A DNA stretch of 64,000 nt from Allacma fusca (taxonomy: Eukaryota > Arthropoda > Collembola > Symphypleona > Sminthuridae), in the NCBI GenBank assembly GCA_947179485.1, contig OX359245.1, positions 65,955,067 through 66,019,066 of the forward strand, in the 5' to 3' direction. Made by a program: the position numbers and the translations under genes. The notes beneath the pieces are model-generated. The model worked only from the letters and a program-made list of their open reading frames with translations. It made no database searches and was not told the origin of the DNA. Numbering within the stretch: position 1 is the first letter of the stretch; each line of letters opens with the position of its first letter. Below are positions 34,517 to 45,849 of the stretch, one piece after another.

Positions 34517-37500
34517 GACGTCGGCGGACCCATATCATCTCAACCATCTGTGTGCAAAATAACGTATTGGAATTGTAATGGCTTAAAGAATTTTTTTAAC
34601 TTAAGTACTAGTGATAAGACTTATTTTTTAAACTCTGAAATATTCTGCCTGGCGGAAACCTGGTGCTGCAGCTCAGATATATGCTTAGAGAGCAATGAAT
34701 TTTGTAACTACAATCTATTCGTTAACCCTGCAACAAAATTGAGCACATCAGGGAGACCCAGCGGAGGACTTTTAACTTTTATCAGCAAGAAATTTAATAT
34801 TATTAAATACCTTCATACGTATAACTTTCTTTCAACTTTTATTGTAAAGCATGCAGAATCACACGTAATTATTATTCTTTTTTTTATTTACGCCAAACCT
34901 GGAAACGAAAATAATTGTTTCATTTTAAAATTAATAGATGTATTAGAAGAAATCTCGATGGAATTCCCAGGGGAAAGCATGATTTTAATGGGAGACACAA
35001 ATGCAAGGGTCGGTCAATGTGACTACTTTCCGGACATTACCCACGACAGACTAAAAAACTTAAGAAGGAGCTTGGACTCCGCTGTCAATGCTCGAGGAAG
35101 GTCGTTATTCTCAAACCTATCAGACAGAGACTTTTTACTACTTAACGGACGCAGTGACAGGGATAGGACTGGGGAATTTACATTCTCAAACCACAGTGGC
35201 TCCAGCGTGATTGATTTGTGTTGGGCAAATATTATTAGCCTGCCGCTTGTAAATGATTTCCACCTCCTTGAAGTCCCACTCTCACCTCATCTTCCTATTT
35301 GTCTTGATCTAGTAAAGGTTTCGAATCCACAAACAGTGGGTAATAATAATACTACAAAATATAGTTTCAAATGGCAAGGTTACTCAGATGAATATGAAAA
35401 GCACTTGAATTATAACTTAAGTTTAATCCTAGAACCAACAAACCCGGATTCCCACAACGAGGCATTAATTGAAGCGGTAAAGACAGCTGCCCGTGATTGT
35501 GGTATGTTGAGGAAATATTACACAGGTGGTAATTTTTCCAAAGACAAACCGTGGTATAATCAAGAGTGTAGAATTTCACGGCGCGCAGTCACTCAGAAAT
35601 TAAAATTATTTCGGCAAAATTATCAGAACCAGGAGCTTAGAAATGAGTACCTTGAAGCAAAAAAAGTCCACAAAAATCTGATTAAGGACAAGAAAAAACA
35701 TTATGCAGAAGTTTTGAAGGTATGTTTGCGAAACACTAAATCTACATCATGTTTTTGGAGAATTTTTAACAGATTTAAGAATCGCCCAATTAATCAAAAC
35801 CCTATCCCAATTCACACATGGGAGTCCTTCTACTCAAATGTGATGCCTCCAAAGTCACCCATGTGTGACCTGATACAACTGTTTCATGCAAGAGACGATC
35901 GGTTAGACTCGGTAATAACAGCAGAGGAGTTAGATACGGCCCTTACATCTCTTAAATATAACAAGGCCCCAGGGTTTGATAATTTAAGTAATGAATTCTG
36001 GAAGTTTTCTTCCCCCCTTCTTAACCAACATCTACTGTCCCTTTTCAACTCAACTCTCTCCTGTGGTCTGACTCCAAAAGCTTGGTCAGTTATTGAAATG
36101 ATTATGCTCTTTAAAAAAGGTGATATTAATCTACCTGAAAACTATAGAGGCATCGCACTTATTAATACCATTACAAAACTCTTTACCAGAATCTTGTACA
36201 ACCGTCTGTACTTGTTCTGTGAAAATAATAATATTCTTCCCGAAACACAGGCAGGGTTTCGGAAACAAAGAGGATGTACGGATCAAATTTTCACTCTTTT
36301 AAACATAATTCAATTAAAGCTTAGAAACCCGGGAGGAAAACTCTTTGCCCTTTTTGTAGACTTTTCCAGAGCATTCGACTCCCTTAATCATGCAATCTTA
36401 TGGAGAAAACTGAATAACTATGGTGTAAGTGGCAAATTTATCCGTACTCTCAAATCACTCTACGATAACGCAGTCATCCAGGTGAAGGTAAACAATGATT
36501 ACACTGGCATCATTGATGTATCCCAGGGGGTCTTGCAGGGTGACGTCTTGAGCCCCTTACTTTTTGCTATTTATATCGCAGACTTAGATGCGTTTTTTGA
36601 GTCGAAAGGTGCAACACCGGTTGCACTTGGGGACCAAAACTCAGCCAACCACCTGCTTATGGCCGATGATAACGTGACCTTAGCTGATTCCAAAATTAGT
36701 TTACAAAATAAAGTAAACATACTAGACGAGTACTGTGACCAAAATCGATTGTCTATTAATCTCGCAAAAACAAAAATAATTATATTCCGTAACGGGGGGA
36801 AATTGCTTAGCTCCTGGAAATGGTACTTAAAAGGGAAAGTTATAGAAATTGTCTCGGAGTACAACTATCTGGGAATAAAATTCACGCCATCAGGTTCATT
36901 TGGGGCGGCAGCTAAAGAGATGAAACGAAAAGCTCTCTCAACAATTGGTCCCATTCTAAAGGTCCTGCGAGCTTCCAAAACTGACTCTTGGGAAGCTCGT
37001 ATGAAGCTGCTGGACTCCATTACCATCCCCACAATGACCTATGCAGCAGAACTATGGTCCTTAAACACTAAACATGAGCTAGAAATTGTGCAGAACCAGT
37101 TCTTGAAAAAGTTACTCTGGCTCCCACAGACTACCCCTTCCTATGCCGTCAGAGTAGAAACAGGCAGATCCAGGGTCTTTTACCGGGTCATTAAATGGGC
37201 ACTGAGGTTTTGGTTTAAAGTCTTGCTAATGGCAGAAAATCGCCTTGTTAAAATCTGCTATGAACGATTAAAATTTGTTAGTCGTAATGACCCCCCGAAC
37301 CGACCAAAGGCGGTATGGCCAAACGTTATCCGTGACATCCTACACAAACATGATTTCGCTGCGGTTTGGGAGTTTCAATCCCCTGAATACCTTGCCGGCT
37401 TCTTTCCCGTAATTATGGCAGTAATTCACGAGACGTTTGTACAAGAAGACTTGACCAGAATTATTTCCTCAACCACCTTCCCTAATTATAAGTTTATTAA

Positions 37501-37867
37501 GAACCATTTCTCCACATCCGGTTACCTTACTCATCACATACCACTGAAATACATAAGACTTTTTACAAATATTAGACTAAACTCGACCACTCTCTATACA
37601 ACCCGGGTAAAATTCAAACTCACTTGCCCAGACCTTTGCACGGAATGCAATCTCCAGGAACAGAACGATCTTTTGCATGTCTTAACTAGATGTAGGTTAT
37701 TTGACCTCCCAAGAAACCATATCTTGGGAAAATACTCTATAAGTAATTACAAATCAGAGGCATCTCTTTTTTCTCTTTTTAGAAATCCAACTCAGGATTT
37801 TATTTGTGATATTTATAATTATATTCATAACTGTGCGATTAGATTTAATTTTATCAACTCTCTTTGA
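34517..37867 (+). CDS. LINE ORF2: endonuclease and reverse transcriptase
   Basis: The frame is the same as ORF1 and begins right after its TAG; there is no ATG before the endonuclease core (the first codon of the fully conserved part is near 34550, GTG). The endonuclease starts at ITYWNCNGL, with AETW and GDTNARVG, and its C-terminal catalytic motif reads SPHLP where SDHxP is usual. Reverse transcriptase motifs follow: KAPGFDNLSNEF, KKGDINLPENYRGIAL, TQAGFRKQRGCTDQ, FVDFSRAFDSLNH, LQGDVLSPLLF, and the catalytic box LMADDN where (Y/F)xDD is expected. A Cys/His motif near the end (CTECNLQEQNDLLHVLTRC) is the usual LINE tail. About 1,105 residues without a stop. Confidence 0.85.
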   Translation, partial: DVGGPISSQPSVCKITYWNCNGLKNFFNLSTSDKTYFLNSEIFCLAETWCCSSDICLESNEFCNYNLFVNPATKLSTSGRPSGGLLTFISKKFNIIKYLHTYNFLSTFIVKHAESHVIIILFFIYAKPGNENNCFILKLIDVLEEISMEFPGESMILMGDTNARVGQCDYFPDITHDRLKNLRRSLDSAVNARGRSLFSNLSDRDFLLLNGRSDRDRTGEFTFSNHSGSSVIDLCWANIISLPLVNDFHLLEVPLSPHLPICLDLVKVSNPQTVGNNNTTKYSFKWQGYSDEYEKHLNYNLSLILEPTNPDSHNEALIEAVKTAARDCGMLRKYYTGGNFSKDKPWYNQECRISRRAVTQKLKLFRQNYQNQELRNEYLEAKKVHKNLIKDKKKHYAEVLKVCLRNTKSTSCFWRIFNRFKNRPINQNPIPIHTWESFYSNVMPPKSPMCDLIQLFHARDDRLDSVITAEELDTALTSLKYNKAPGFDNLSNEFWKFSSPLLNQHLLSLFNSTLSCGLTPKAWSVIEMIMLFKKGDINLPENYRGIALINTITKLFTRILYNRLYLFCENNNILPETQAGFRKQRGCTDQIFTLLNIIQLKLRNPGGKLFALFVDFSRAFDSLNHAILWRKLNNYGVSGKFIRTLKSLYDNAVIQVKVNNDYTGIIDVSQGVLQGDVLSPLLFAIYIADLDAFFESKGATPVALGDQNSANHLLMADDNVTLADSKISLQNKVNILDEYCDQNRLSINLAKTKIIIFRNGGKLLSSWKWYLKGKVIEIVSEYNYLGIKFTPSGSFGAAAKEMKRKALSTIGPILKVLRASKTDSWEARMKLLDSITIPTMTYAAELWSLNTKHELEIVQNQFLKKLLWLPQTTPSYAVRVETGRSRVFYRVIKWALRFWFKVLLMAENRLVKICYERLKFVSRNDPPNRPKAVWPNVIRDILHKHDFAAVWEFQSPEYLAGFFPVIMAVIHETFVQEDLTRIISSTTFPNYKFIKNHFSTSGYLTHHIPLKYIRLFTNIRLNSTTLYTTRVKFKLTCPDLCTECNLQEQNDLLHVLTRCRLFDLPRNHILGKYSISNYKSEASLFSLFRNPTQDFICDIYNYIHNCAIRFNFINSL

Positions 37868-37950
37868 AAACCATATGGAACTGTATAAGGATGATATGGG
37901 CGTCGCCCGAAAAGATTCCTAAATAAATACTGAATACTGAATACTGAATA

Positions 37951-39080
37951 CATATGAAGCAAAATGTGATGTAGGGCTTAAGTTAGCATCTTTGCCTCAA
38001 TTTACCTGGACACAGCTCTGGCAATAATTAGGATATTTCAGATGGACTTTGCATGAAACCATTTAGTGTCAACTCCACTCAGAAACCATACATATGAGGC
38101 TTACAATTCTTGTTTATCTTCCCATGAGCATATTTACAGTGTAGATTCTACTGCGTAGTACTGAAGTGTAATTATTAAAATTATTACATAATAATTGCAT
38201 GCGAGAACCTTCCCTATTGTTGGAAATGCATTTAATGAGTGCTTATATAATTGCGCATGTTTTTATATTTACATAACAATTTAGCAAAAGTGCTCACTAC
38301 AAGAGTTTTGTGGTCACGTTTTTGTAATGGACAATTTCCTGTTGTCATTTCCAATAACTTTCTGGGAATTTTGCCGCACGTCACATAATACTACAATTTA
38401 ATTTCCCCTAATTAGTTGCTATATAAGCATTCCTAAAAAAAATAGAAAATCGGAGATTATACTTTCCAGAATTCTTGGATAAGCCGTTTGCAACTTCTTT
38501 CACTTCTGAAATCCAATAAGATGAGTTAGGTCAATGTCACAAATTTTTTAAATTCTGAAAAAAAAATTGTTGAAATTGAAAAAAAAACAGTTAATTGTTG
38601 TTGTCCATGTTGGTGGATTAATGCACTCTAAAAGAGCATTGGGGAGTTTGAGTTCGGTTACAAAATTTTCATGGAAATGCTGACCCCGAAGGGCCTTTCA
38701 CCAGTGTGAATTTTTAAATGCCTTCGTAATGAGCTATATTGAATAAAATCCCTTTTACAATACTCGAAACTGTATGGCCTCTCCCCGGTATGTTTTCTAT
38801 AGTGAATTTCTAGGTTGTAGGAAGTGCTGTAATCCGAATTGCAAAATTTGCAGACATACGTCCTCCTGCCTAATAAGTGAGTCTTTAAATGCCTAATCAA
38901 TGAGCTATTCCAGAGATATTGTTTCTCGCAAAATTTGCACTTGAAAAATATTTGGTTGCTGGAATTTTCCAAATGAGACTTCCCTTGACTTGCTTTGGAA
39001 ACATTCTTCCGGAAACTGGAAACCTTGTGGGGTTTTTCGTGGGTATGGGACCGGATGTGGATTTCAAGGGCGGAAATTTG
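37951..39080. repeat. Right copy of the 1,130-bp direct duplication flanking the LINE
   Basis: Direct copy of 32049-33178. Starts immediately after the LINE tail. Confidence 0.9.
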
Positions 39081-39299
39081 ACGGAAACACCTGTGACACA
39101 AATTACATTTGTATGGTTTCTCGCCGGTGTGGATTCTAAGGTGAGTGGTCAAGTTAGCTTTAAAAGCAGATTTGTACAGGCACACTTCACAATTGAATGG
39201 TTTCTCCCCAGTAAGAACTTTCAAGTGTCGGGTTAAGTAAGATTTATGAAGGTATTTTGCGCAATATTCACACTTTTTCCTGTCTTGCTTGGGAGTCAT
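38658..39299 (-). CDS. C2H2 zinc-finger protein
   Basis: Single open frame of 213 residues from ATG at 39299. Six finger units can be read. Unit 1 (CEYCAKYLHKSYLTRHLKVL) has Leu in place of the second His. Units 2 and 3 (CEVC..HLRIH, CNLC..HIRSH) are regular. After a 30-residue linker, units 4 and 5 (CKFC..HLKTH, CKFC..HYRKH) are regular, and unit 6 (FEYCKRDF..HLKIH) has lost its first Cys. TGEKP/TGERP linkers join the units, so it is a probable nuclear DNA-binding protein. Its 3' two thirds are duplicated at 32756. The short form and the damaged first and last fingers may mean that exons are missing or that the gene is decaying. Confidence 0.7.
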   Translation of the reverse strand: MTPKQDRKKCEYCAKYLHKSYLTRHLKVLTGEKPFNCEVCLYKSAFKANLTTHLRIHTGEKPYKCNLCHRCFRQISALEIHIRSHTHEKPHKVSSFRKNVSKASQGKSHLENSSNQIFFKCKFCEKQYLWNSSLIRHLKTHLLGRRTYVCKFCNSDYSTSYNLEIHYRKHTGERPYSFEYCKRDFIQYSSLRRHLKIHTGERPFGVSISMKIL

Positions 39300-39302
39300 T
39301 TT

Positions 39303-40365
39303 TAGAAGGAATCCCGAATGTTAAGTACCACTTCTATTATAAACGTGTGTGAGTCTCCTCATTTACAAATATATTTGATGAACAGAGTAAATAAAACAGT
39401 TTATTTTATTATAGCTTAACTGAAAGCCGCAGTCTTGAGTTTTTCCACACCCTTTAGCACAACTCAACGAACAGAAATTCTCTTTTATGCACAAATAGCG
39501 GAAATATTTGACTTCCGAGAATGCAGATTGACTCTGTTGTGCAGTTATAAAATTAGCAAAAAAGTTTTGAACATATTTGGAATTTATTTGGTAATACTCT
39601 TAAATACACGTCGTTGGATAATAGGTCCTACGAAGCAAGTTACAAGGAAACTACATATATGCCTCCATTACTGTTGTTATAGAGCAGAATATGGGTGTAT
39701 CAGCATTCTATATAACACCAGGAGAAAAACTACGATAAGGGTAGAAATTCCAAGTATTTACACAATTTGATATGATCAACTCGTCCAACATGACATAACA
39801 CGAATTCAACTTGACCACGCAGACATTTAATAAAAAAAATATACTTTGATTCTCTCCCCAGTTCCATTTTTTCCTGGATTTTTTTCGTACCGCTGTAACT
39901 TCTGGACGTTCAGTCGAGTTGGCCAAATCAGAGTAAATCAATCCTGATTATAGTGATATTACGTACTTACACTGATGAAGTTTACCTTGGAAAATTCAAT
40001 TTTTTTTAATTATTAAAATTGTCATCAGTAGAAGATTAGAGCACAGAAAAATATTCCATATGCCAAATATTAATAGTTTCTTTGTATTAAAACACATATG
40101 GCTTGCATCTCTGGAAATTTAATGGAAACATTTGCTTAATATGCATATACTAAAGGTAGCTTATCTTACACAAGTTCAGAGCCATATTTTCAAGGAATTA
40201 TTATTATTACTGGGGGGTCTTTTACAAGAGCATCCCCAGAAGAGATTGTGACTCTCTGAAACACACGAGGACAAAATTCAACATTGTACACGGAAATTAG
40301 CAGAGCCGAAAGAAAAAATATAATTGCTTACAAGAAATTAGGGTCATATCAAATAACCTAAAAAA
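39303..40365. other. Intergenic, no feature recognised
   Basis: AT-rich sequence between the zinc-finger gene and the acyltransferase. No supported feature. Confidence 0.5.
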
Positions 40366-42030
40366 TTAAACAGTTGCTCTCAAAAGGGCGTCAAGTTCGT
40401 CCTGAACATAAATTGCTAAATTTTGGGCAGTGTCACCCGATGCGAATAAATTCTTTCGAATGGAGCAGTTTATCCGTATCTTGTTGTCCAATCCCGTGGA
40501 AGCAATGACTAAACCTTTGCAAAATACAAAATTTTCGTACTTTTAAAATTAAATGAAAAATGAACTATTTAAAAAAAATTAAAACAAACAATTCTCACCA
40601 ACACTTGACCAAGTCCCCAAACAGCCCGTTGACTCAACAAAGTGATGCCCTCTGTAGTAATCAGGACCAATTATGGCAGGGAAGCTCGTTATTAAAACAG
40701 AGATTCCCATTCTAAGGAAAACCTCGATGCAGGTTTTTCTAATTATCATAGGAAAATACGCTGCTAATCGTCCCAAGCCCACGTAAGCCGTTGCAGCGGA
40801 AGATCGGCTAATCGCTTCGAAGTTATCCTGGATTTTCAGGAGTCGCTCTTCTGGCAATATCGATTTTAATTTCCACTCCAACGCCACAACCGATCTGCAC
40901 CACAAATTTCCACAATTCTTGATTACAATTTTTAATCATTTATAAAGCTGTGGTGCAAGTGTTTGCAATAATTTTAATACATGAGAGATTTGATAAAAAT
41001 TTTACGTATGAACGCAAAGACCGCCGGGATGATTCGGTTGTGGGACCACAAAACCCGTTGTTAGTTTCTGAGGAACCCTCTGTCCCGATATTTCGATGCA
41101 CTTCTGAATCCCACCGGAAATTGCGGAATAAATGACAGAAGCAAAATTTACTTTGAAATGATTTTTTATTTTTTTAATCATTTCAACACCCACCTCTGGA
41201 CTCACGCTGATAATGACCTCCTTGGTAGAAGTCTTCGATCGTAGTGCCTTCGATGTGTTTAAGATTTGTAGGAAATTCTTCGAAATGTCGTATGGCAACT
41301 TCAAGAAATAAATTATAAGGGCAAAAGGACTGGAGGGATTTTGTCCTAAACTTATTTTTGGAGTTTCTAACGGACTTTGGAAAACTCTTCGACATATTTC
41401 AAGAAGGGAGAATCCATCACAGAGTGTATGATCCACGCGGATTAAAAAAACTGAATGAGAATCGCAGTTCAATTGATAATTGGACATTATCAATATTTCC
41501 CATGGACTCCTGTCCCGGTTCCAAGGTGCATCCACCAAAGACCCAAGAATCCGATTCACATCGGTCTCATCGGGCCGAGGCGGAATCGCTAGCGTTCCTG
41601 TGTAGTCGTACTCACGGATATGGTTTTTCAAATTAAAATCTTGGTCTTTTTTCCAAAATGCGTAACCTAAGAAACTTGTCCAAGTGTTTTGGAATTTCTC
41701 GTAAACTAATTTATTGTTATTTTCAACCGTCAGGACTCGCTTTTCAAAATCTTCGCGAAATTGGTGTAAGTTAATCTCCCCTTTGCAAACTATTTTTAAA
41801 ACGATATTTAACGCTGCTTTGCTCGAGTTTTTATAAGCAAATAGCGCATGCTCTCGTGTGACTAAGCCGATCAAATCCGGTCGGAAACATTTTGATAAAA
41901 TATTTACAACTCCCTGAAGTACAAAAACCGATAGGAAAGCGGGCGGCAAAATGATTAAAATTGGTATTATTACAAAGACCATAAAAAGGAATGCTTTTAT
42001 TTCGCTTAATAATTCTGAGAGAATACCCAT
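40366..42030 (-). CDS. WS/DGAT-like O-acyltransferase (wax ester synthase type)
   Basis: Exons 42030-41006, 40894-40599 and 40514-40366 join in phase to 489 residues. The N-terminus has one or two membrane segments (AFLFMVFVIIPILIILPP, AFLSVFVLQGVV). The acyl-CoA transferase core shows YDYTGTL, WEILIM and the active-site motif VDHTLCDGFSL near residue 200; the family consensus is HHxxxDG, so the first His is Asp here while the catalytic second His and DG are kept. The WSD1-type C-terminal half follows: TGFVVPQPN at the end of exon 1, then SFPAIIGPDYYRGH and GCLGTWSSVGLVI, then NCSIRKNLF. Such enzymes join fatty acyl-CoA to long alcohols or diacylglycerol, giving cuticular wax esters or storage lipid, usually in the endoplasmic reticulum. 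Substrate is not known. Confidence 0.8.
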
Positions 42031-42597
42031 TTCGGGAGTCTTAAACGTAATTGCTCCTAAAGGTTTTACAAAATTGTTTCCTAAATGTGAACTATTACTT
42101 TGATGCTGTAAGTGCTGAGTTTATAACCTTTCCGATAGTATTTTTTCGAATTTGGATTTATGTTTTTATTTGAGCATATCATGAAATGATTGACATATTT
42201 TTTCAGAGCTCAAATTAAGGTAAAACAATTTTTCTGTAGACTGTTCCTGTTTTTTGAGGGAAGATTAAATCAAGTTCTTTACTTGTTTTAATATGTATCA
42301 TTAATTGCATATACTAGTTGAAAGAAATACAGTTTCTGCATAAATTAGTTTAAGCCAAAACGAGCTGGGAAAATCTTATGTTAATAGGTCATATTTTTTA
42401 CATAAGGAAGTGCAGAAAGGAAAACTTGATATAAATTCTTATCTGGCCTAAAAAAGCGCTTCCAGCTTAGCAAGGTCCAAGGTTTTACATTTTTCTTCCA
42501 CAAGTTTAATGTTTAAATAATGCTTTCTTTCCTATATCTTTGTACACAAGGGACTTATACTTAGGCAACTTAGTTGCAGATGATTTGTACACTATAG
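42031..42597. other. Upstream region of the acyltransferase, no feature recognised
   Basis: No TATA box or repeat that I can support. Confidence 0.45.
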
Positions 42598-43049
42598 CAA
42601 AGGTGTCCCATTGGCTCAGCCTAGCCTATATCCTTTCTACATTTAAAATTTGAACCGAACCTACAAATATTGCTACATTTTAACGGCCGAATTGATCAGC
42701 CTATCGTACACCCCTATTATATGTGGAGGACCTAGGCCTAGTCTACATATGAACCTCCATTTTTGTAAAAATAGCTCAGTTTATTCTCCAACCTTTCTGC
42801 ATTTCTCATCTTATATGCCTTTCCCTACCCACAGACTATATACTTAAATACATTCTATGGTTTTCTATCGTGCCTATAATAATACCTATAATTTTAACAC
42901 CGACGTGTTCGTACCTATTTTTTAGACTATTTTTACAGTCGATTTCTGTAACATATTTTGCGTAGCAGCTTCTTTAAAAAATACCTTGCATCCTATAAAT
43001 TGCATGCAAATATGCCTGTATGTATATGTAGGATAGGCGGGCACCTTTG
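42598..43049. mobile_element. Degenerate hAT-like non-autonomous element (CAAAGGTG ends)
   Basis: Inverted ends CAAAGGTGTCCC and GGGCACCTTTG. Flanks CACTATAG and CATTGAAG agree at five of eight positions, as for an old target duplication. Subterminal CCTA-rich motifs (GCCTAGCCTA, CCTAGGCCTAG, GGATAGGC) occur at both ends. No coding frame. Confidence 0.5.
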
Positions 43050-43691
43050 CATTGAAGGGTTGTTGCACTACTCAAGAGTTTTTTAAGTTCCTAGCACGTT
43101 CCCAGGACCTTGTTCGTTGGGATTGTAGGTGTATATTGCGACAATATGTGTAAACATTCATGTAGATTTCGGATCTATGTATATAGTTACAATGGTTACA
43201 TTTCAATTTTGGGAAATACTTTCAACAGCAGTTGGTGAATAGATAATATGCATGCGCATCTCATTCGGATCCAAATTTCCGGAGCAATTAAACGATAGAT
43301 ACATATACCTAGCTTAGAAACTGCCAAAATTAAAATAACAAATGCTTGCAATGGCTACGAAGATGATAAAGGCTAAATTCTTTCAAATGGTTATTTGTAA
43401 AGGTTTAGTTTAACGAAATATTTTCAATTGTAGACCTTTTAAGCCTAGATTGTCTTTAGTTGAACAAGTCTCCATGGTTTCAAAATTAGTTTTTCGCTTT
43501 TTTGCTTTACATTTTTCTCACTCATTTTTGAAATCATACGATTGACACAAGATTATCATGACGGAAATATTAACGGATACAATTCTCAATCATACTCACT
43601 GAACGATTTTGTTTTCGTTTCCATTTTGCGTAATTGTCCAAAATTGTATATACGGCATATACAAACCTAGCAGTAAATCGCATTTTTTACA

Positions 43692-43893
43692 CTAGAGTGC
43701 AGAGTATTGCATTTTTTTTTAAAATGAGTGTATATTTTTGTGTTCTCGTCCTCGCACTTATTAATAAACAAATCTGTGGTATGTACTCGCACTCATAATT
43801 ATGAGTGCACGGTTGTAATAAAATGCACTCGTGCCCAAACTAAACTCGTGAGTACACTGAGTGCGAGGTGAGTGCGAGTGCTGCACTCTGTCC
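43692..43893. mobile_element. Possible short inverted-repeat element with GAGTGC repeats
   Basis: Left TAGAGTGCAGAG and right CTGCACTCTG form imperfect inverted ends around many GAGTGC, CACTCGC and GAGTGCGAG units. No target duplication was seen, so the boundaries and class are uncertain. Confidence 0.4.
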
Positions 43894-44278
43894 TCATGAG
43901 GATGTGCATCTATGAACTACGCACCAAACTTACACCCGTAGGAACTGTCCCTGTGAAGGATGGCTTTTTACTAGTAAGTTGGAATTGGAATGGAATAACG
44001 ACGGAGCAACAACATTTAAAATTTGGCGCGTTACAAGCACGGCAACTGAGGAGGCGGCAAAGACCGAGTGTGAAGCTTTCCTTTAAAGAGACAGAATTCA
44101 CAGAATAACAGGACGGAGACGGAGAGGCTATGACTCTACTTGTTGCCTACAGTTTGAGTTCAAATATCTTCGGCTGAACACATTTATTAAAATCAACTAA
44201 TTCAGGAAGAGCTGGAGGGAAAAATTCTACGAGTGTTAATTGTAAATTCTGGGGTTTTATCTGCAGTCTGGTCCAAAT

Positions 44279-45538
44279 ATGGGCACAACGAAGATTAGTG
44301 ACTATCGGGATCAACTTTTTAAGGTAGGCTTATTTATCTTACTACTTTATTATTTAAAATACAACTCTCCTTTGTAAACTATTTTTATGAAATAAATAGA
44401 GATGACTTTATTGTCAAGATGTAGATTTTAATCATCAACGGTGGCTATGGAAGTTCGATGACAAACATATCTGAAAGAATTAATTTGAAGCAGCGTATTG
44501 TCGGAGATTTAAGGGATCATTATTATTTTGATATGTGACAAAAATTGTGTGGAAATTTGAAATATATACTAATAATTAGTTTTTTTCGGTTGAATTAGTG
44601 CGTTGGCTTCAAATATTGGAAGAGTTTTGATCCGGTGTGTTCCAGTTTCGGAGATGTAGAAGGTCCAGGATCGTGGTTATAAGGAATAAGGATTTTAATA
44701 AAGTCCCCGTTGGATTTATCGACACTGGATCCTTGATGTTTGACGAAATTAGATTGAATTAATTAATACTCTCGAATAGCCAAGAGAGAATCAGAAGAGA
44801 AGGATGTTAATGGAAATAAAAACCTAATTATTAATGTAATAGGAATTATTATTGTAGAAGTGAAACTGACTGTGATCAGTACTCACTGAACTCACACCTG
44901 TAGGGAAATAGTAATGATGGTGACCGGGACATGGTATTTTGACCCCTGGTATCTTTGAAAGTACAGATGTACGCTCTTTTTGAAATTCTTTCGGATTTGG
45001 GATCTATCAAAGCGCACTGAAGTTATATCTAGTACATCGATTTTGATTAGAATTGATGTTGAAGTAGATTTATAGGGAATTTATTAGGGATAATTGGTCG
45101 TGACGAGCAAAATTGATATGAGTTATATTTTTCCAGGGGTCACAAACAGAGCTGGAGAAAAGACTGGGCCATTCCTGCACTCTGTACATTGGGAACTTGT
45201 CCTTCTACACACGAGAGTACCAGATCCACGAGCTATTTTCCAAATGTGGGGATGTCCGGAGAGTTATAATGGGTCTGGATCGTTTCAAAAAGACTCCTTG
45301 TGGCTTCTGTTTTGTGGAGTATTATACCCGGGAGGAGGCGGAACAAGCAATGAGGTACATTAATGGGACTCGACTGGACGACCGGCCGATCCGAACGGAT
45401 TACGACGCTGGTTTTGAAGAAGGACGACAGTATGGACGGGGGAAGACTGGAGGTCAAGTTCGGGATGAATTTCGGAAGGATTATGATTCCGGAAGGGGTG
45501 GCTATGGGAAAATGTTTGGGAATATGGAGAACATATGA
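44279..45538 (+). CDS. Ncbp2: Nuclear cap-binding protein subunit 2 (CBP20)
   Basis: Two exons, 44279-44323 ([15 protein letters not shown]) and 45137-45538, join in phase 0 to 148 residues. CBP20 is the RNA-recognition-motif subunit of the nuclear cap-binding complex, which binds the 7-methylguanosine cap with CBP80 and promotes splicing, 3' processing, microRNA biogenesis and export. The single RRM shows RNP2 (LYIGNL) and RNP1 (GFCFVEYY). The cap-pocket tail is conserved: [36 protein letters not shown], then [11 protein letters not shown]. The length is normal for the family (about 150). The ATG chosen gives the family's YRDQ start; the frame that starts at 45197 omits the N-terminus. A polyadenylation signal follows at 45838. 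Confidence 0.93.
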
Positions 45539-45837
45539 ATAATTACTTCCTTGTGTTCTAACAATAAGTTCAAGGTTACATAATTTTACTCAAGGGTTCA
45601 TTTGATAAATGTAATGTTATTTGTGTGTAAATCTTTTGTTAGAAACTTTATCCGTTGTAAGCCTACAAATTATTAATTGTTTAAAGTATGTCTTTGAACT
45701 TGTGTTTTGTATGCCTGTGTTAAGTACGTGAGGGCAAAGTGACCTGGCCCTTTGTTCAGGAAAAGCTTCCTTAGTGTGGTAAGTGGTATGTAATTGTTTC
45801 TTTAAAGTTCGTGGGTTCTTATGTAACAATGATTTTT

Positions 45838-45843
45838 AATAAA
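45838..45843 (+). terminator. Polyadenylation signal of the CBP20 gene
   Basis: AATAAA, 300 bp after the CBP20 stop codon. Confidence 0.6.
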
Positions 45844-45849
45844 GTATAG

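Larger units (their letters stand above)
33179..37950 (+). mobile_element. Full-length APE-type LINE (non-LTR retrotransposon)
   Basis: About 4.77 kb: a 5' leader (33179-33697), ORF1 (33698), ORF2 (to 37867) and a short 3' end closing in AATACTGAATACTGAATA repeats, a common LINE tail. It is inserted in the zinc-finger gene and is flanked by a 1,130-bp direct duplication. An apurinic-type endonuclease, reverse transcriptase and a coiled-coil ORF1 make the class certain; the clade is not assigned. Confidence 0.9.
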
